A stretch of 64,000 nt of DNA from Magnolia sinica (GCF_029962835.1 NC_080582.1:19662032-19726031), one strand, 5' to 3'; positions 52,131-64,000 are shown, numbered from the stretch's first letter. The notes: generated by a model from the sequence alone, not told the origin. Numbers and translations are program-made.

Positions 52131-54532
52131 GGAGACTAGTGGTGTGGGGATTGTCCGCTGAGTATCTCCTCTGATGCTTTATACAGGTTAAATACGAGTA
52201 CAGCTACCAAATTTGACAATATCAATAGACAGTTGGGTTCTCGAAATGCCTCCTGCCTTTAGAAGGAACCTAAGGGGAAGTGGATGATATGGTTAGAATC
52301 ATGTGAATGAGAAATTGAATTTACCCCAAACGGCTGATATGATATTATGATGATGACAACAATGACGATAATGATTAATGGCAATGTATGCCAAAGTTCA
52401 CAGTACTCAACTGAACAAACACAGTACAAAAAAATTAATGCGATCTTCAGTCCGTCAGCCCTTTCGTATATTGAAAATCCAGCTTGGAATTTACCGTGTA
52501 CTCAAACATCAACAGAAAAAACCCGAGAGGACCAAACACTGAAACTGTATCAACAAAATCATAAGGGGGTTAGCAATTAATCTTTCCATCAATTTCATGG
52601 CTAAACACTAGCAACCTAAGGTACAAAAAACACAAAAAGGAAAAGAAAAATGAAAACCATATCCTAAATCTCTTACACGTCATTCAAACAGTATCTGCTA
52701 CAAAGCTACCACATCCACTTGCATTTTCCTGCTGTTCTAGTCTAGGTTGGAGAGTAATGACAACACCCAAGAACACTTAAAATCAGTTTAAATTTAGAAG
52801 GCTAAAATAAAGGTAAGAAAGAGGTTCTCAATTAATGGTGGAAAGCCATGTCTCTGAGAAAGCCCTACATCAGCTTGTAAGCGAGAACGTGCAGATCTGT
52901 CCTCTTGCAGTCTCCCAAGTGCCCTTGAACTGCACATATAGGTAGCAGTTAATAACAATGAGCTAAGTATTAAAACATTCTATTAAAGAGCTAAAGTAAA
53001 AGCATACTGACCAATGCTTGGCCATGCAATTGGCATTTTTGGCTCTGCCGAGCAATCGTGAGAATGAGGCCCACCTTTCAGTGATCTGGACTGTTCATCT
53101 GGTGGGCCCATCATGGTTTGAGCTCTGACATAAAGTCTCCCACATCAGAAGATCCTAAGCATCAAATGGTGGCTTGCAAATGGACATTTTAAAAAAGAAA
53201 GAAAAGAAAACCACCAAGAGTCCACATTTAATGGGAAAAAGCCAACCTTGGCACAGTTAGAGACTTAGGGTCCTCAATTGAGGGAGACTCTGAACATGAC
53301 CCATCAATTATGGGGGCAACCAGATGATAGCGTCTATATCACCCGCGGTACTTGCTAGTCTCTGTGCCCTGCAAAAAATGCTGTTTTGCTTGGCCAAGCA
53401 ATGAATGTCCCTGATAACATTTATAAAAAAAAAAAAAAAAGTTCTTGCCAATCATGAATTGGATCTTTTTTTTTTTCTTTTTTTCTTCCATAATCAAATA
53501 CACATAAATGTTGACTTGAATTAGTTGGGTTAAGGCTTAGAAGATGATGATGAAGAATCAAACATACAAAGAAGTTGCAACAAACTGGAAAATACAAGGA
53601 CTTTTGGTGAAGCTAAGAAGAACATGCAGGATTACAATTGAAGCATGAAAGAATGGTGCTGAGGAGAATGTGCTTCACATAGCAGAACAAAAAACCAGGC
53701 AGTCAAAGAATTAGGGTTTTGAATTTGATTCTCAAAATTTATCTTCCTTTAATTCCCCTGTTAATAGATGGTTAACTGCTAAGCAGAAACTTTGACTAGC
53801 AATATGCAGCTACAGTTTGTCACTGTTGTTTTCAAGTGGTTTGCCATCGCCAATGAAAGAAAGAAAAGATGATAAACAGACATCAAGATAATCAACAAGG
53901 TTCTGTGATCAAATTAAGTAGATTAATAGTCTGGGTGCAAAACTACAAGTTCAAAGAACAAAAAGTTGGGAAAAGCTCACAAGTGCACATTGCCCCTAAG
54001 ACTGCAAGTATTAGAAAGCCAAGGGAAAAAAAAAAAGTAACACAACCAAATAAACATGGATGCGGTATGTAATAAGGACACCGCACCACCATTTTGAAAT
54101 CATCCTGTGTCAATGTGTCTGTATCCATGTGTCAAACACTCCACAACACAACTCACGTAAAAACCAATTTTATGTTTTTGATGTTGTTTCTACTTCTGTT
54201 ATCATAGTGAAAGGGCCAACATGCAAGAAAATGAACAGATCCATAAAGGCTATGGATAGGAATCCAATATGCATAAGGGAGGAGAATTGGCCATACCATT
54301 GGCTTCCCCAGGAATTTGATGAAAATTAGATGCGATCATCATCATCCATCATCATATCATAGCCCAACCACTTAGAGACCACTTTATGAATCATGTTCTA
54401 CCGATCATTGCTGCCTAAGGCCCCATGCTCAGTAAGTGAACAAGACCCCATGTCTCTACTCACCACCTTGTTCCGAGTCCCTTTAGTTTTCCTTCTCGTC
54501 CTCTTTTCAAAACCTTCAACTCTAACCAATGT
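52131..54532. other. Intergenic DNA, low repeat content, possible gene edge
   Basis: This is the least repeat-like stretch of the window. Poly-A/T runs occur at about 53427-53443 and 53467-53485. On the minus strand near 52865-52930 a TATGTGCAG acceptor-like site precedes a short open stretch, which could be a terminal exon; I do not recognise the product. Part of a foldback MITE arm lies near 53040-53330. Confidence 0.35.
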
Positions 54533-54537
54533 TACTG

Positions 54538-55243
54538 ATATAGAGCGGGTTGCGGACAGTTTCATGGCTGAGATGGATCGGAAAAGGCCCAGTCGACGAC
54601 AGAAGCAATCCAGACCATCAGACCTTAAATCGGACATATCTCGCAATCCGGAATGAGTTATCGGACGTAAAATATATGATTTTGGGGTAGAACGAGCTAC
54701 TTTAGCCACCCAACCCCACTATTCCGGGTTGCGCGAGCCGGATTTGTGAAATACCATCAGATCGACAGTCGTTTCCCTATTTTAATTCCGTTTTTACTAT
54801 AAATAATAAGTTTTAGTTTGATTATAACTCTTCATCCGTTGGGCTTTAGGAGTTGCGCCCAACATGAAAAGTGCTTAGAATAATTAGGAGAACAACTTGG
54901 TGAAGCCAAATAGGACACTTACTATTTTTGGCCGAAAACCTTGTGCACTAGTAGACATCACGACCGTCTATAAATAGTAAGTTGCGAATTCTAGGAGTTT
55001 TAGTTGTAGTATGATTCTTAAATTTCTCTCATTGTTTGGTATCCCTGTTTAAAGGGTTGTGAACTCATTTATTTCATCAATCAATCAAATTACGAATTTT
55101 ATAAAATTTATTTCTATTTTTCTTGCTTTTTTCCTCATGGATTCGAGAAGTCTCTGTGAGGAGTCTAGAAAAGCTCCGTGGATTCGGAGTAGTTATCCTT
55201 GAGGAAGACAGTGATCGACCTCATCACGTTCATCCCTGCGTCA
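54538..55243 (+). repeat. CRM-like 5' LTR (706 bp)
   Basis: Starts TGATATAGAGCGG and ends CCCTGCGTCA. TATA-like boxes are at about 54797 (CTATAAATAA) and 54967 (CTATAAATAG); the second is the likelier promoter, being followed by a plausible R region. The Pol-like frame ([18 protein letters not shown]) stays open for the first 120 bp. Confidence 0.9.
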
Positions 55244-55245
55244 AT

Positions 55246-55257
55246 TGGTATCAGAGC
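55246..55257 (+). other. CRM-like primer binding site
   Basis: TGGTATCAGAGC, three bases after the 5' LTR, is a perfect 12-nt complement to the 3' end of plant initiator tRNA-Met. Confidence 0.9.
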
Positions 55258-55276
55258 GAGGACTCCCCTCGGGCCG

Positions 55277-56440
55277 ATGGCAAACAACAAAGGTATGAGC
55301 CAAAATCCTGTGGACGATAATCCAGGGATTCGCTATCTTTTGAAAAGAATAGAAGCTTTCCACCAGGAGAGTCAGTTGACCATGCAAGGGCTGCAAGCAA
55401 CCCCCGACCGTCTTGCGGATGAGCTACTTCCGCCCCGAGCCTTAGGCGATGCTCCACCGTCTATGATCGTTGTACGGCACAACCCCGATTTTCGTAAAGG
55501 ACTACCAGCGGTAAATCGTAGAGCTACACCAGATGATTCAAGTTCTAACGACAATGAAGGCTTTGCCCGACGACCAATCCATGGGGGCGATCATCTAAGA
55601 TCATGCCAAAAGAGACTATCGAGGTAAGGCTAAACTTCCTAGTTTTAACGGTCTATTACGCATAAAAGATTTCCTCGATTGGCTAGCTGAAGTAAAACAA
55701 TATTTTGATTACATGAACATGCTAGAACATAAAAATGTGAAATTAGTAGCGTTTAAATTAAAATCTGGTGCTTTTGCATGATGGGAGCAATTACAACTCT
55801 CACGTGCCCGACAGAATAAGGCGTTCATATCATCATGGCCACGGATGAGGTGCCTTCTTTGATCACAATTCCTTCCTAGTGATTATGAGCAGGTACTATT
55901 CCAGTAATACCAAAACTGCTGATAGGGGAATTAAACCGTTACTGACTACACCGAAGAATTCCAGTGGTTGGAAATGCGAAACGACCTGTCAAAAACCAAA
56001 TCTTAGAAGGTAGCACGATTTATAGGTGGGTTACGACTGATGATTCAGGATCGAGTTCAGATGCACCCAGTCGAGACCGTGGATGAAGCAGTTCAATTGG
56101 CAGGTAGGGTAGAAACACAACTTGCAAGAGTTAATGCTTGGCCCTATCCTTCAACTCGACCCCCCATGACGGGTCCCACGCAGAATCCAGTGCTGGCACG
56201 AGGAAAAGAACCAGTATGAGAACGTCCTTAACCTCCTGCAACCGCAAACCGTGATACGAGGAGCGGCTCATCTAGGCCTCAACGTGTAGTACCCACAATA
56301 GCGGGCCTGAGTATTCTAAATCCTTATGTCCAGCCAAGGTCAAACAATTCTTCCCGTTGTGGCCAACCGGGACACTTATCAAACACGTCCTCAACGTCTC
56401 GCAACGTACTTGACTATAAACGAAGGAAGCATTGAAGGTG
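55277..56440 (+). pseudogene. CRM-like gag (broken)
   Basis: The ATG at 55277 opens MANNKGMSQNPVDDNPGIRY and stays open to 55627. A frameshift then leads into the gag core: LPSFNGLLRIKDFLDWLAEV (about 55640), KNVKLVAFKLKSGAFA, YTEEFQWLEMRNDLS, and a QLAGRVETQLARV segment. Stops interrupt it at about 55780, 55850, 55915 and 56000. A zinc-knuckle-like RCGQPGHLSNT near 56350 has lost cysteines. Confidence 0.8.
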
Positions 56441-56542
56441 AGACTGCAGAAAAAGACCCTAGCTTTAATGGACATGAATAAGCCACTGAGGAAGGAGCAA
56501 ATGGCGATGAATGGACAGGCGATGATCGAAGCGAATCTCTAG

Positions 56543-57280
56543 TTGCGAGGTGATTACTGTACACCCCATGGAAGGAATTACACACAACAACACAATATAT
56601 TCCGTATGCGGTGCACTGTCAACGGCCAAGTCTGTGATATAATCATAAACAGTGGCAGTAGCGAGAACATCATCTCAAGAGTGATGGTGGACAAGTTGCA
56701 GCTACCAATGACAAAACATCCTTCCCCGTACTCAATTGGCTGGATAAAAAAGGTGAACGAGACCAACATAATTGAACAATGCACTTTCTCGTTTTCAATT
56801 GGGAAAAATTATAAGGATCAAATACTTTGTGATGTGGTCAATATGGAAGCATGTCATATGTTACTTGGTCAACCATGGCAATCAGACCGTGATGCGACTC
56901 ACAGGGGACGAGACAATGTTTACGTCTTCGTCAAGGATAGTCAAAAAATAATACTTGCCCTTATGGCACCAAAGAACCACTTTGAAGCCTCTAAAGTGGA
57001 GAGGAGTTCCCTCTTGCCCATTCGGGATTTCATAGAGAAATCCAAGGAAATAGGCAAGGTATACGCCGTAGTGGTTAAGGGCGAGGAATCGGAGCCCTCA
57101 AACATTCCTCCAAGTTTAAAACTATTGTTAAACAAATTAAAAAAAGTCTGGACTGAAGATTTACCCGATGAATTGCCCCCTATAAGAGACATTCAACATC
57201 ACATGGACCTCGCCCCTGGGGCTAGCCTGCCCAACCGCCCTCAATATCAAATGAGTCCGAATGAGTGTGAGATACTTTAA
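56543..57280 (+). pseudogene. CRM-like protease and RT N-terminus
   Basis: The longest intact frame of this element (245 codons). The protease begins RMRCTVNGQVCDIIINSGSS. The catalytic triad D-S-G appears as N-S-G, a loss of the essential Asp. The RT entry segment DLPDELPPIRDIQHHMDLAP follows, then the frame stops at 57278. The remaining RT continues in other frames. Confidence 0.85.
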
Positions 57281-58690
57281 GGGCAAGTAGAGGAATTGAT
57301 TCGTAAGGGTCTTTTGAGAGAGAGCATGAGCCTGTGTCGTACCAGCGTTATTAACACTAAAAAAAGATGGGAGTCGGCACATGTGTCTCGACAGTCGAGC
57401 AATCAACAAAATTACCATCAAATATCGGTTCCCAATACCGCGATTGGACGACATGCTCGATATGCTAGAAGGGGCCAAGGTGTTCTCTAAGCTAGACTTG
57501 AGCGGGTACCATCAGATTCGTATCCGACCCGGTGACGAGTAAAAGATGGTATTCAAGACCAAGGAAGGGTTGTATGAGTGGCTAGTCATGCCTTTCGGTC
57601 TATCAAACGCACCAAGCACTTTTATGCATTTGATGAATCAAGTGCTAAAACCGTTCATAGTCTGATTTATGGTAATATATTTTGATGACATCCTGATATA
57701 TAGCGAAGATGAGACAGAGAACAAGGAACATCTCAGGCAGGTGTTGCAGGTCCTACTAGTTAACAAGTTGTACCTCAACTTGAAAAAATGTAGTTTTTTA
57801 ACGGACAACCTCTTGTTCCTAGGCTTTGTTGTGACGTCCACGGGCATCCGTGTGGACGATGAAAAGGTGTGAGCCATTAGGGAATGACCGATCCCGACAA
57901 ACATTCATGAAGTGAGGAGTTTCCACCGATTGGCGACCTTCTATCGTCGATTCGTGCGAAATTTTAGCACGATAATCGCACCTATTACAAATTGCAGGAA
58001 AAAATGACCGTTTAATGGACCTATGAGGCTAACAAGAGCTTTCATAAAATCAAGCATCGCTTGTCCACAACACCGGTATTGGTTCTTCCTAATTTCGATA
58101 AGCTGTTTGAAGTTGAGTGTGACTCTTCATACGTCGGATTTGGAGGAGTATTATCACAAGAAGGCAGGCTAGTAACCTTCTACAGCGAGAAGATCAGCGA
58201 AGCTCGAAAGAAGTGGTCGACGTATAAGCTTGAATTGTATGCAGTTGTTCAGGCGTTGCGACATTGGCAGCATTATCTGATTCAAAGAGAGTTTGTTCTG
58301 TACACTAACCATCAAGCATTAAAATTTATTAATAGTCGGACTAACGTCAATCGTGTTGCATGCTAGATGGGTTGCGTTTTAATTCACTTTCGTTCAGAAG
58401 CACAAGTCAGGACAGCAGAACAAGGTGTGGCTAACGCACTTAGCCGTCGTGCATCACTACTTGTTACAATGAGCAATGAAGTGGTCAACTTCGAGTGTCT
58501 CAAAGAGATATATGCCGAGGATGAGGACTTCAAAGATTCTTGGATGAAGTGTCAAGAAGGTCATCCCAATGACTTACATATACAGGACAGTTTCCTCTTC
58601 AAAGGGATTCGATTGTGTATCTCCCAAAGTTCTCTGAGAGAGCAAATTATTCAGGAGCTATATAGAGATGACCTTGGTATACACCTTAAG
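57281..58690 (+). pseudogene. CRM-like RT and RNase H (broken)
   Basis: Segments in order: [15 protein letters not shown], then the palm phrases [16 protein letters not shown] and [20 protein letters not shown]. The active-site box VIYFDDILIYS lies at 57672-57705, intact. The thumb is LKKCSFLTDNLLFLGF. RNase H (58061-58366) has FEVECDSSYVGFGGVLSQEG and KLELYAVVQALRHW with plausible catalytic D and E. Stops separate the blocks (57538, 57663, 57870, 58005, 58364). Confidence 0.85.
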
Positions 58691-58699
58691 CAAGACAAG

Positions 58700-59733
58700 A
58701 CGTGAGCTCTTGTGGAAGAGCGGTATTATTGGTCGCAATTGGTATGTGATGTGAGAAAAGTAGTTCAACATTGTTATGTTTGTCAGACCTCCAAGGGGCA
58801 ATCTCATAATACCGGCTTTTACACCCCGTTACCTGTGCCTAACGGTCCTTGGGAGGATTTATGTATGGACTTTGTGCTTGGTCTTCCACGAACACAACGC
58901 GGCATGGATTCAGTATTCGTGGTGGTAGATCGTTTCTCTAAGATGGAGTACTTTATCCCCTGCAAGAAAACTCTCGTTGCAACATATGTGGCGAATCTAT
59001 TCTTTAGAGAGGTTGTGCGGGTACACGGGATTCCCAAGACTTACTTCTAACTGTGACACAAAATTCATTAGCCACTTTTAGCGAACTTTATGGACTCGAT
59101 TCGATACATGACTTCAGTTCAGCAGCGCCTACCACCCACAGACTGATGGGCAGACAGAGGTTGTGAATCGCACGTTAGGAAACCTACGATGTATTTCAGA
59201 AGAAAAACCGAAGCAGTGGGTTTTGGCTCTGTCTCAAGCGAAGTTTGCATTCAACAACACGATGAACCACTCGACAGGGAAATCCCATTCCAGATTATTT
59301 ACAGACGAGTGCCTCGCCACACACACTTGACTTGGTCCCTCTGCCTAAGCTCCAGGCATGATCATTGTAGCAGAACATATGGCAGACAGGATCATGGGCA
59401 TTCATATAGAGGTGCAGACCAAGCTACATGCTTCGAATGAGAAGTACAAGGAGCAAGCGGACAAGCATCGCGAAAAAAAGTATTCGAGGTGGGTGACCAC
59501 GTTATGGTCCATCTACGCAAAAAAAGATTTCCCACCGAGACATATAACAAGTTGACGAATAAGAAGATTGGACCGGTACCAATCATTTGAAAGATTAATG
59601 ACAACGCTTACGTTTTTGATCTTCCAGATGACATGGCAATCTCACGAACTTTCAATGTCGCGGACCTGACCGAGTATCATGAAACAAAGTGGGACGAGAA
59701 CTCGAGGACCAGTTCTTTTGAAGTGGAGGGAAC
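58700..59733 (+). pseudogene. CRM-like integrase (broken)
   Basis: The zinc-binding half keeps the CysCys end (CYVCQTSKG). The core begins [20 protein letters not shown] (first catalytic Asp), then [18 protein letters not shown]. After a stop near 59048 the second Asp region (CDTKF) and AYHPQTDGQTEVVNRT-like sequence follow in other frames. The C-terminus reads [20 protein letters not shown] and stays open across 59734 into the 3' LTR, ending at a TGA near 59799. Confidence 0.85.
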
Positions 59734-60454
59734 TGATGTAGAGCGGGTCGCAGACAGTTTCATGGCCAAGATGGATCAGAAAAGGCCCAGTCAATGATAG
59801 AAGTGATCCGGACCGTCAGACCTTAAATCGGGCATATCTCGCAATCCGGAATGAGTTATCGGACGTAAAATATATGATTTTGGGGTAAAACGAGCTACTT
59901 TAGCCACCCAACCCCACTATGCCAAGTTGCGAAGCCAGCTTTGCGAAATACAATCAGAACGACGGTCGTTTCCCAATTTTAATTTTTTTATTATAAATAA
60001 TAAGTTATAGCTTGATTATAACTCTTCATCTGTTGGGCTTTAGGAGTTGCGCCAACGTGAAAAGCACTTAGAATAATTAGGAGAATAACATGGTGAAGCC
60101 AAAAAGGACACTTACTATTTTTGGCCGAAAACCTTACGCACTAGTAGACATCACGACCATATATAAATTGTAAGTTTACTATTTATAGTAAGTTGCGAAT
60201 TCTAGGAGTTTCAGTTGTAACATGATTCTGAAATTTCTCTCATTGCTTGGTATCCCTATTTAAAGGATTGTGAACTTGTTTATTTCATCAATCAATCAAA
60301 TTACGAATTTTATAGAATTTATTTCTAATTTTCTTGCTTTTTTCCTCGTGGATTCGAGAAGTCTCTGTGAGGAGTCCAAAGAATCTCCGTGGATTCGGAG
60401 TAGTTATCCTTGAGGAAGACGGTGATCGACCTCATCACGTTCATCCCTACGTCA
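59734..60454 (+). repeat. CRM-like 3' LTR (721 bp)
   Basis: Starts TGATGTAGAGCGG and ends CCCTACGTCA. It is preceded by the purine-rich GAAGTGGAGGGAAC as polypurine tract. It differs from the 5' LTR by many substitutions and an extra segment near 60157-60190, where the TTTACTATTTATAG region is partly duplicated. Confidence 0.9.
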
Positions 60455-60787
60455 GTTACCCTCCTAACCAAAGCCATCTCCAATCTTTGCTGCACATAAC
60501 CGAACCATCTTAATCTACTCTCCATCATTCTCTCCCATTGGGTTTGGTAGACCACTCACATGAGCAGTATGCTATTTTACCAAATCATAATTTATTTGTT
60601 TATTATGCACAACTTCAATTTTTCAAGAAAAAAAAAACAGTGAAAGTGTGAAATTTTGAGAGAATCAACAAAATACATCTAATTAAACAGAAATCAAGGA
60701 TGATTATTAGGTGGGTTAGGGCACACTACATAGAAATACAAAAAAAGATGAAGGAAAAAACATATATATATAGGGAGAGAGAGAGAG

Positions 60788-62057
60788 AGAGCTGGGCATC
60801 GGTCCGGATCGGATCGGATTGGATCCAACTCGATCCGATCTGAAATCTCAATGGTCTGACCCGAACTCGCTCCGATCCGGGACCGAGTCCGGGTCACCTG
60901 ACTCGGACCGATCTGAAATGTGGATTGCCTGATCCGATCCGAGTCCGACTCGGTCAGGAAAACCGAGTCAGATCGGATTGGGCATAGTTCGGATCGGTCC
61001 AGATGTGAGTTGATATATGTCGCTTATACAATATTGGAGTGCATGTGTATCAAGTGTCATACGGAGCAGGAGTATCATACAACTCCTCTTTCCAATTTCA
61101 TCTCATCTTCTTCCCGCGGGTGATGAAAATAACAACGAACGGCCCAAGTTCGACCTTCGCTTGATGGTGAAGCGGCTAGTTCATGGATAAAGTCCGGATC
61201 CGGAACAGGCAATGCCATGTGGGCACTGGCAAGATGTCTAGGCATGTGGGATGAGCGTCCCAAGGAGGGCACATTTAAGAAGGAGAGAGTATAATTTAGG
61301 AAGAAAAGAATAGAAAGCGGTGGTGGCAGAGATGAAAAAGGATGCAAAGAGATCTTTATCAAATCATGCAGATTCAATACAAGAGTGGCACCAGGTGATA
61401 CGACTGGGTGTTAGTGGTGAAAGCTTCAATGTACCACTGAAAACCGGTTTGCAAGCCATATGTTAAATCAGTATTTAATATTTTCGATTTTTATAAAAAC
61501 TTAATAGATGAAATAGATGCAAGAAATACCCCCATATTGAAGGCAAATGTGGGACTGAAGTGATCATGCAATGCCTTCAACATCGCATGGGGATGGGATG
61601 GATGCCCATTCACCAACTTAATCATTAAGCCATGCATGGACATGTTTCCTAAGCCCACACGCCTATGGAGCCCTGTCCATCCACATGCAAGCACGCATGC
61701 TAACATCAGATGCATGGGTGAGATCCAAGCTTTCCATCAGGTGGGTCACAGTGTGAGATCCAAGCTTTCCATTAGGTGAGATCTCATCAAACCCTTCACT
61801 CTTCTTTTTTGGTCAGAACTCGGTAAACAGCTGTAACCCATTTCAAAAGCCTAAAGATTCCGAATCGGATTGGATCGGTCCGAATCGGATCCAATCGGAT
61901 CAGATTCCAGAACGGATCGGGTCGGATTAGGTCCAATCCGAACTCGACCCGAAGAGATTTCGGATCTGGATGGGGCTACCCGATCCGCACCGATCCAAAC
62001 CGAAGGTTCGGTTCGAATTGGGTCGGATCCACCGGATCGGATCTGAAATGCCCAGCT
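60788..62057. mobile_element. GGGTCGG-type element (relative of 7914-9127)
   Basis: The left end GAGCTGGGCATCGGTCCGG and the right end TGCCCAGCT match the TIRs of 7914-9127. Subterminal GATCGGATC arrays at both ends (60800-60990 and 61855-62050) are mutually inverted. It is flanked by (AG)n on the left and (TA)n on the right, so a target duplication cannot be read. The middle (about 61060-61800) is unrelated to the copia-LTR copy, and I recognise no protein in it. Confidence 0.6.
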
Positions 62058-62080
62058 ATATATATATATATATATATAAA
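62055..62080. repeat. (TA)n microsatellite
   Basis: ATATAT tract directly after the TGCCCAGCT end, as at 1035-1089. Confidence 0.9.
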
Positions 62081-62780
62081 GTGATGGTTTACTTTAGATT
62101 TTCCAAAAATGTCTATTCCACTTTAATGTGTCAAATTGCGTCGAACCCTGGGTTTTGCTCTCAAACATAGGTCTAGATTTGATTTTATTTTTTTTTTTAT
62201 TTTTTTTTAAGTCTATCTAGGCTTCTTCTAAGATTGAAATGAAGAACGACGTAAAAACCAAGACAAAATCATAAGCAAAAGAGGGTTTTATAGCCATTTA
62301 GGTTGTGGGCAGATGCACCCAATCCTCCAATTGTTGCTACAAATTGATGACCCCTCTTCTCGCAACAGAAAAAAAAAGGCAAAAGGGACAAATTTCATTG
62401 GCAAAAAAAGAAGATGGGGCATTAGACAATTTATAAGTATCATCAACAAACAAAGACTCCAAGGCTACTCAAATAAATGAAGGCCATGGAATTAGCTTCT
62501 CTAGGATAAGATTAAAAGAAATGAAATTCAAGGACATTGGTGCTTCCATTTTAAACAAAATTCATCTTCCAAGAAGCTGGCTGAAATACATACTATAGTA
62601 CTTTTGGAGTCGCCCTCGACAATGATCCTTGATAAGCTTCAGACCAGTCTTTATTGCTCCTAACTGGCTAACTCCACTTCATTTGAGTTACCCAACACAG
62701 ATCATACCAAAGAAAGCAAGCTTAACCCACCTGTGATAATCCCTGACCATGGTTCCAACTTTTATCATATCCATCATGGG
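62081..62780. other. Intergenic DNA, no gene seen
   Basis: AT-rich with a T-run at about 62180-62210. No domain seen; the 3' part may be untranslated LINE sequence. Confidence 0.4.
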
Positions 62781-62787
62781 CACTCCA

Positions 62788-63768
62788 TTAAATTCTTTTA
62801 CTTTCCAGCCCACTTGATATGAGAGATTTTGATTTTCTCAACAGCTTATTTGGAGGGAATGACTTGCCATCTAAAGTTCTTTTGTTTCTTTCATTCCATA
62901 TGGCCCATAAGAATAAGATAGCACCGGGAGAGCACTTCCACACATCAGGCGATGAAGAGATCCTCCACATACTTTGGCATCATCCAAGATATATTCCAAA
63001 GAGATTAAAGAAAGTTTATCAAATGTATCGGACCATCTTAAATAGGAGGAAAAGGTGGCCAATTATCTCTTCTTAAAACTATCTGGAGTAGAATTTTGTT
63101 TCCCAAGGCCATGCAGCAGAATTATTCTACTCGGAGCCGAAGCAAGGGATTCCCACGCCTAGGCACGTCCCGACATAAGCAGAACCTTTGGGCACAACAC
63201 CCTAAAGAACATATGATGAGGGGTCCCATATACATCTGTTAAGGCTCATTCAGAGATAGAAACATGCAAGCAAGAGCTTCAAGAATTTATTCAATCATCT
63301 GAACCTCGTGTTCCCTCAAACTCCATGTGAACCTCAAGTTCCAGACAACCTTGTCACCCCATACTTCATAGCACTCTTTGGCATTCATGAATTTAGAGGC
63401 AAGTATAACACAAGAAATCTTTGCTCAAGTGAGGCATCCACCACCCAACTGTCCTCCCAAAATCCAACTCATTTCCCACGAGAAACCGAATTCCCATCTT
63501 GGATAACCTTACTGCCACCTATGGAGGCATCACCAAATCTAGAAATGCCCTCCAAATACACGAACCTCTTCCTCCGATGACAATACCCAGATTCCATCCC
63601 TTCCTTGCACTGAATTAGCTACAGTAACTTTTCTCCATGACGCCCCTTGCTCAAATGCAAAACGCCAATGGTACTTGGCAAGAAGAGCCCAATTCTTTTC
63701 TCTAATTATTCCAATACTGATAGTGATTCCCCCTTCAGCTTTTGATCTTTGCACCTCGTCTCATTTCA
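62788..63768 (-). pseudogene. L1-type LINE 3' region (zf-RVT), truncated
   Basis: On the minus strand, KAEGGITISIGIIREKNWALL then AKYHWRFAFEQGASWRKV (63754-63539) is the conserved region downstream of L1 RT. Lower down, CSPGAILFLWAIWNERNKRT (about 62900) is the zf-RVT 'WxIWxERNxR' motif with damaged Cys/His positions. Stops and frameshifts lie between them. The RT that should precede it is cut off by the MITE starting at 63772 or lies outside the window. Confidence 0.7.
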
Positions 63769-63771
63769 TTA

Positions 63772-64000
63772 AGGGGGTGTTGGTTTCCAATTATAACGGT
63801 AATTGGCTGTAAATGGGTAATGATTACTTACCTCCATAATTGTCTAGTGATATCACTTAAATTTGACTGCAATGAATACATTCTGCTATTGTTTGTTTTA
63901 CAGAGGAAATTCCTATAAAAATCGTAATTTTATATTGAAAAATGTAATGATTACAATTTCCTTCACATGTCTACTTTACAAGTGTATTTGACTATTGTAT
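63772..64000. mobile_element. Tourist/PIF-like MITE, left end only
   Basis: TTA (63769-63771) is followed by AGGGGGTGTTGGTTTCCAAT, a PIF/Tourist-style terminus. Then comes TTATAACGGTAATTGG and related AT-rich sequence. It runs off the window edge. It interrupts the LINE at 62788-63768. Confidence 0.55.

Larger units (their letters stand above)
54538..60454 (+). mobile_element. CRM-like Ty3/gypsy chromovirus relic, TSD GTTAC
   Basis: LTRs at 54538-55243 and 59734-60454 (TGAT...GTCA) are flanked by GTTAC at 54533-54537 and 60455-60459. The interior has gag, protease, RT, RNase H and integrase in gypsy order, all riddled with stops. The clade is suggested by the RT and integrase phrases and by the Pol frame running through the 3' LTR boundary, as in CRM elements; I hold this assignment loosely. 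LTR divergence with several indels indicates an old insertion. A solo LTR of the family is at 34184-34865. Confidence 0.9.

Overview
The window is repeat-dominated intergenic DNA from a large plant nuclear genome. The evidence is plant lineages of LTR retrotransposons (Tat, CRM-like and Ty1/copia), long solo LTRs, L1-type LINE remnants, PIF/Harbinger- and Mutator-like MITEs, a plant organelle PORR-domain gene fragment and a nuclear tRNA-Val. A magnoliid-type angiosperm would fit the many foldback MITEs carrying GTGGGGCCCACCATGATG-like ends, but that placement is a guess. I see no intact host protein gene.

Layout. 1-3200: foldback and GGGTCGG-type repeat fragments, a TTA-flanked MITE and a minisatellite block. 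3207-9231: a degraded Ty1/copia element (minus strand, target duplication CCTGT), carrying a secondary insertion in pol and an hAT-like element in one LTR. 10635-20307: a young, nearly intact Ty3/gypsy Tat element (minus strand, duplication AAAGG) with 600-bp LTRs differing at nine sites, all transitions. 20532-23760: Mutator-like foldback MITEs and their remnants. 23780-28075: a 21-bp minisatellite split by a 3.2-kb probable solo LTR. 28474-36211: three more solo LTRs, a 525-bp MITE with a perfect 9-bp duplication, and a second minisatellite block. 36719-45192: more MITEs, a truncated LTR element and nested Tourist-like insertions. 46387-46459: tRNA-Val(UAC). 48477-49514: a PORR gene fragment between 171-bp direct repeats. 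50220-52130: two LINE fragments. 54538-60454: an old, stop-riddled CRM-like element (duplication GTTAC). 60788-64000: GGGTCGG-type repeats, a LINE fragment and the start of another MITE.

The most notable unit is inside the Tat element. Between integrase and the 3' LTR lies a second gene on the opposite strand. It reads as three exons joined by two phase-1 GT-AG introns, preceded by a G-box and a TATA box. It would encode about 700 codons: an acidic N-terminus, a domain resembling the plant 'putative gypsy-type transposon' family (Transposase_28), nuclear-localisation-like basic patches and a C-terminal coiled coil. Introns can persist in a retrotransposon here because they are antisense to the genomic RNA. 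This copy has one in-frame TAG in that gene, one TAG between gag and pol, and frameshifts around the second RNase H, so the copy itself is probably non-autonomous.
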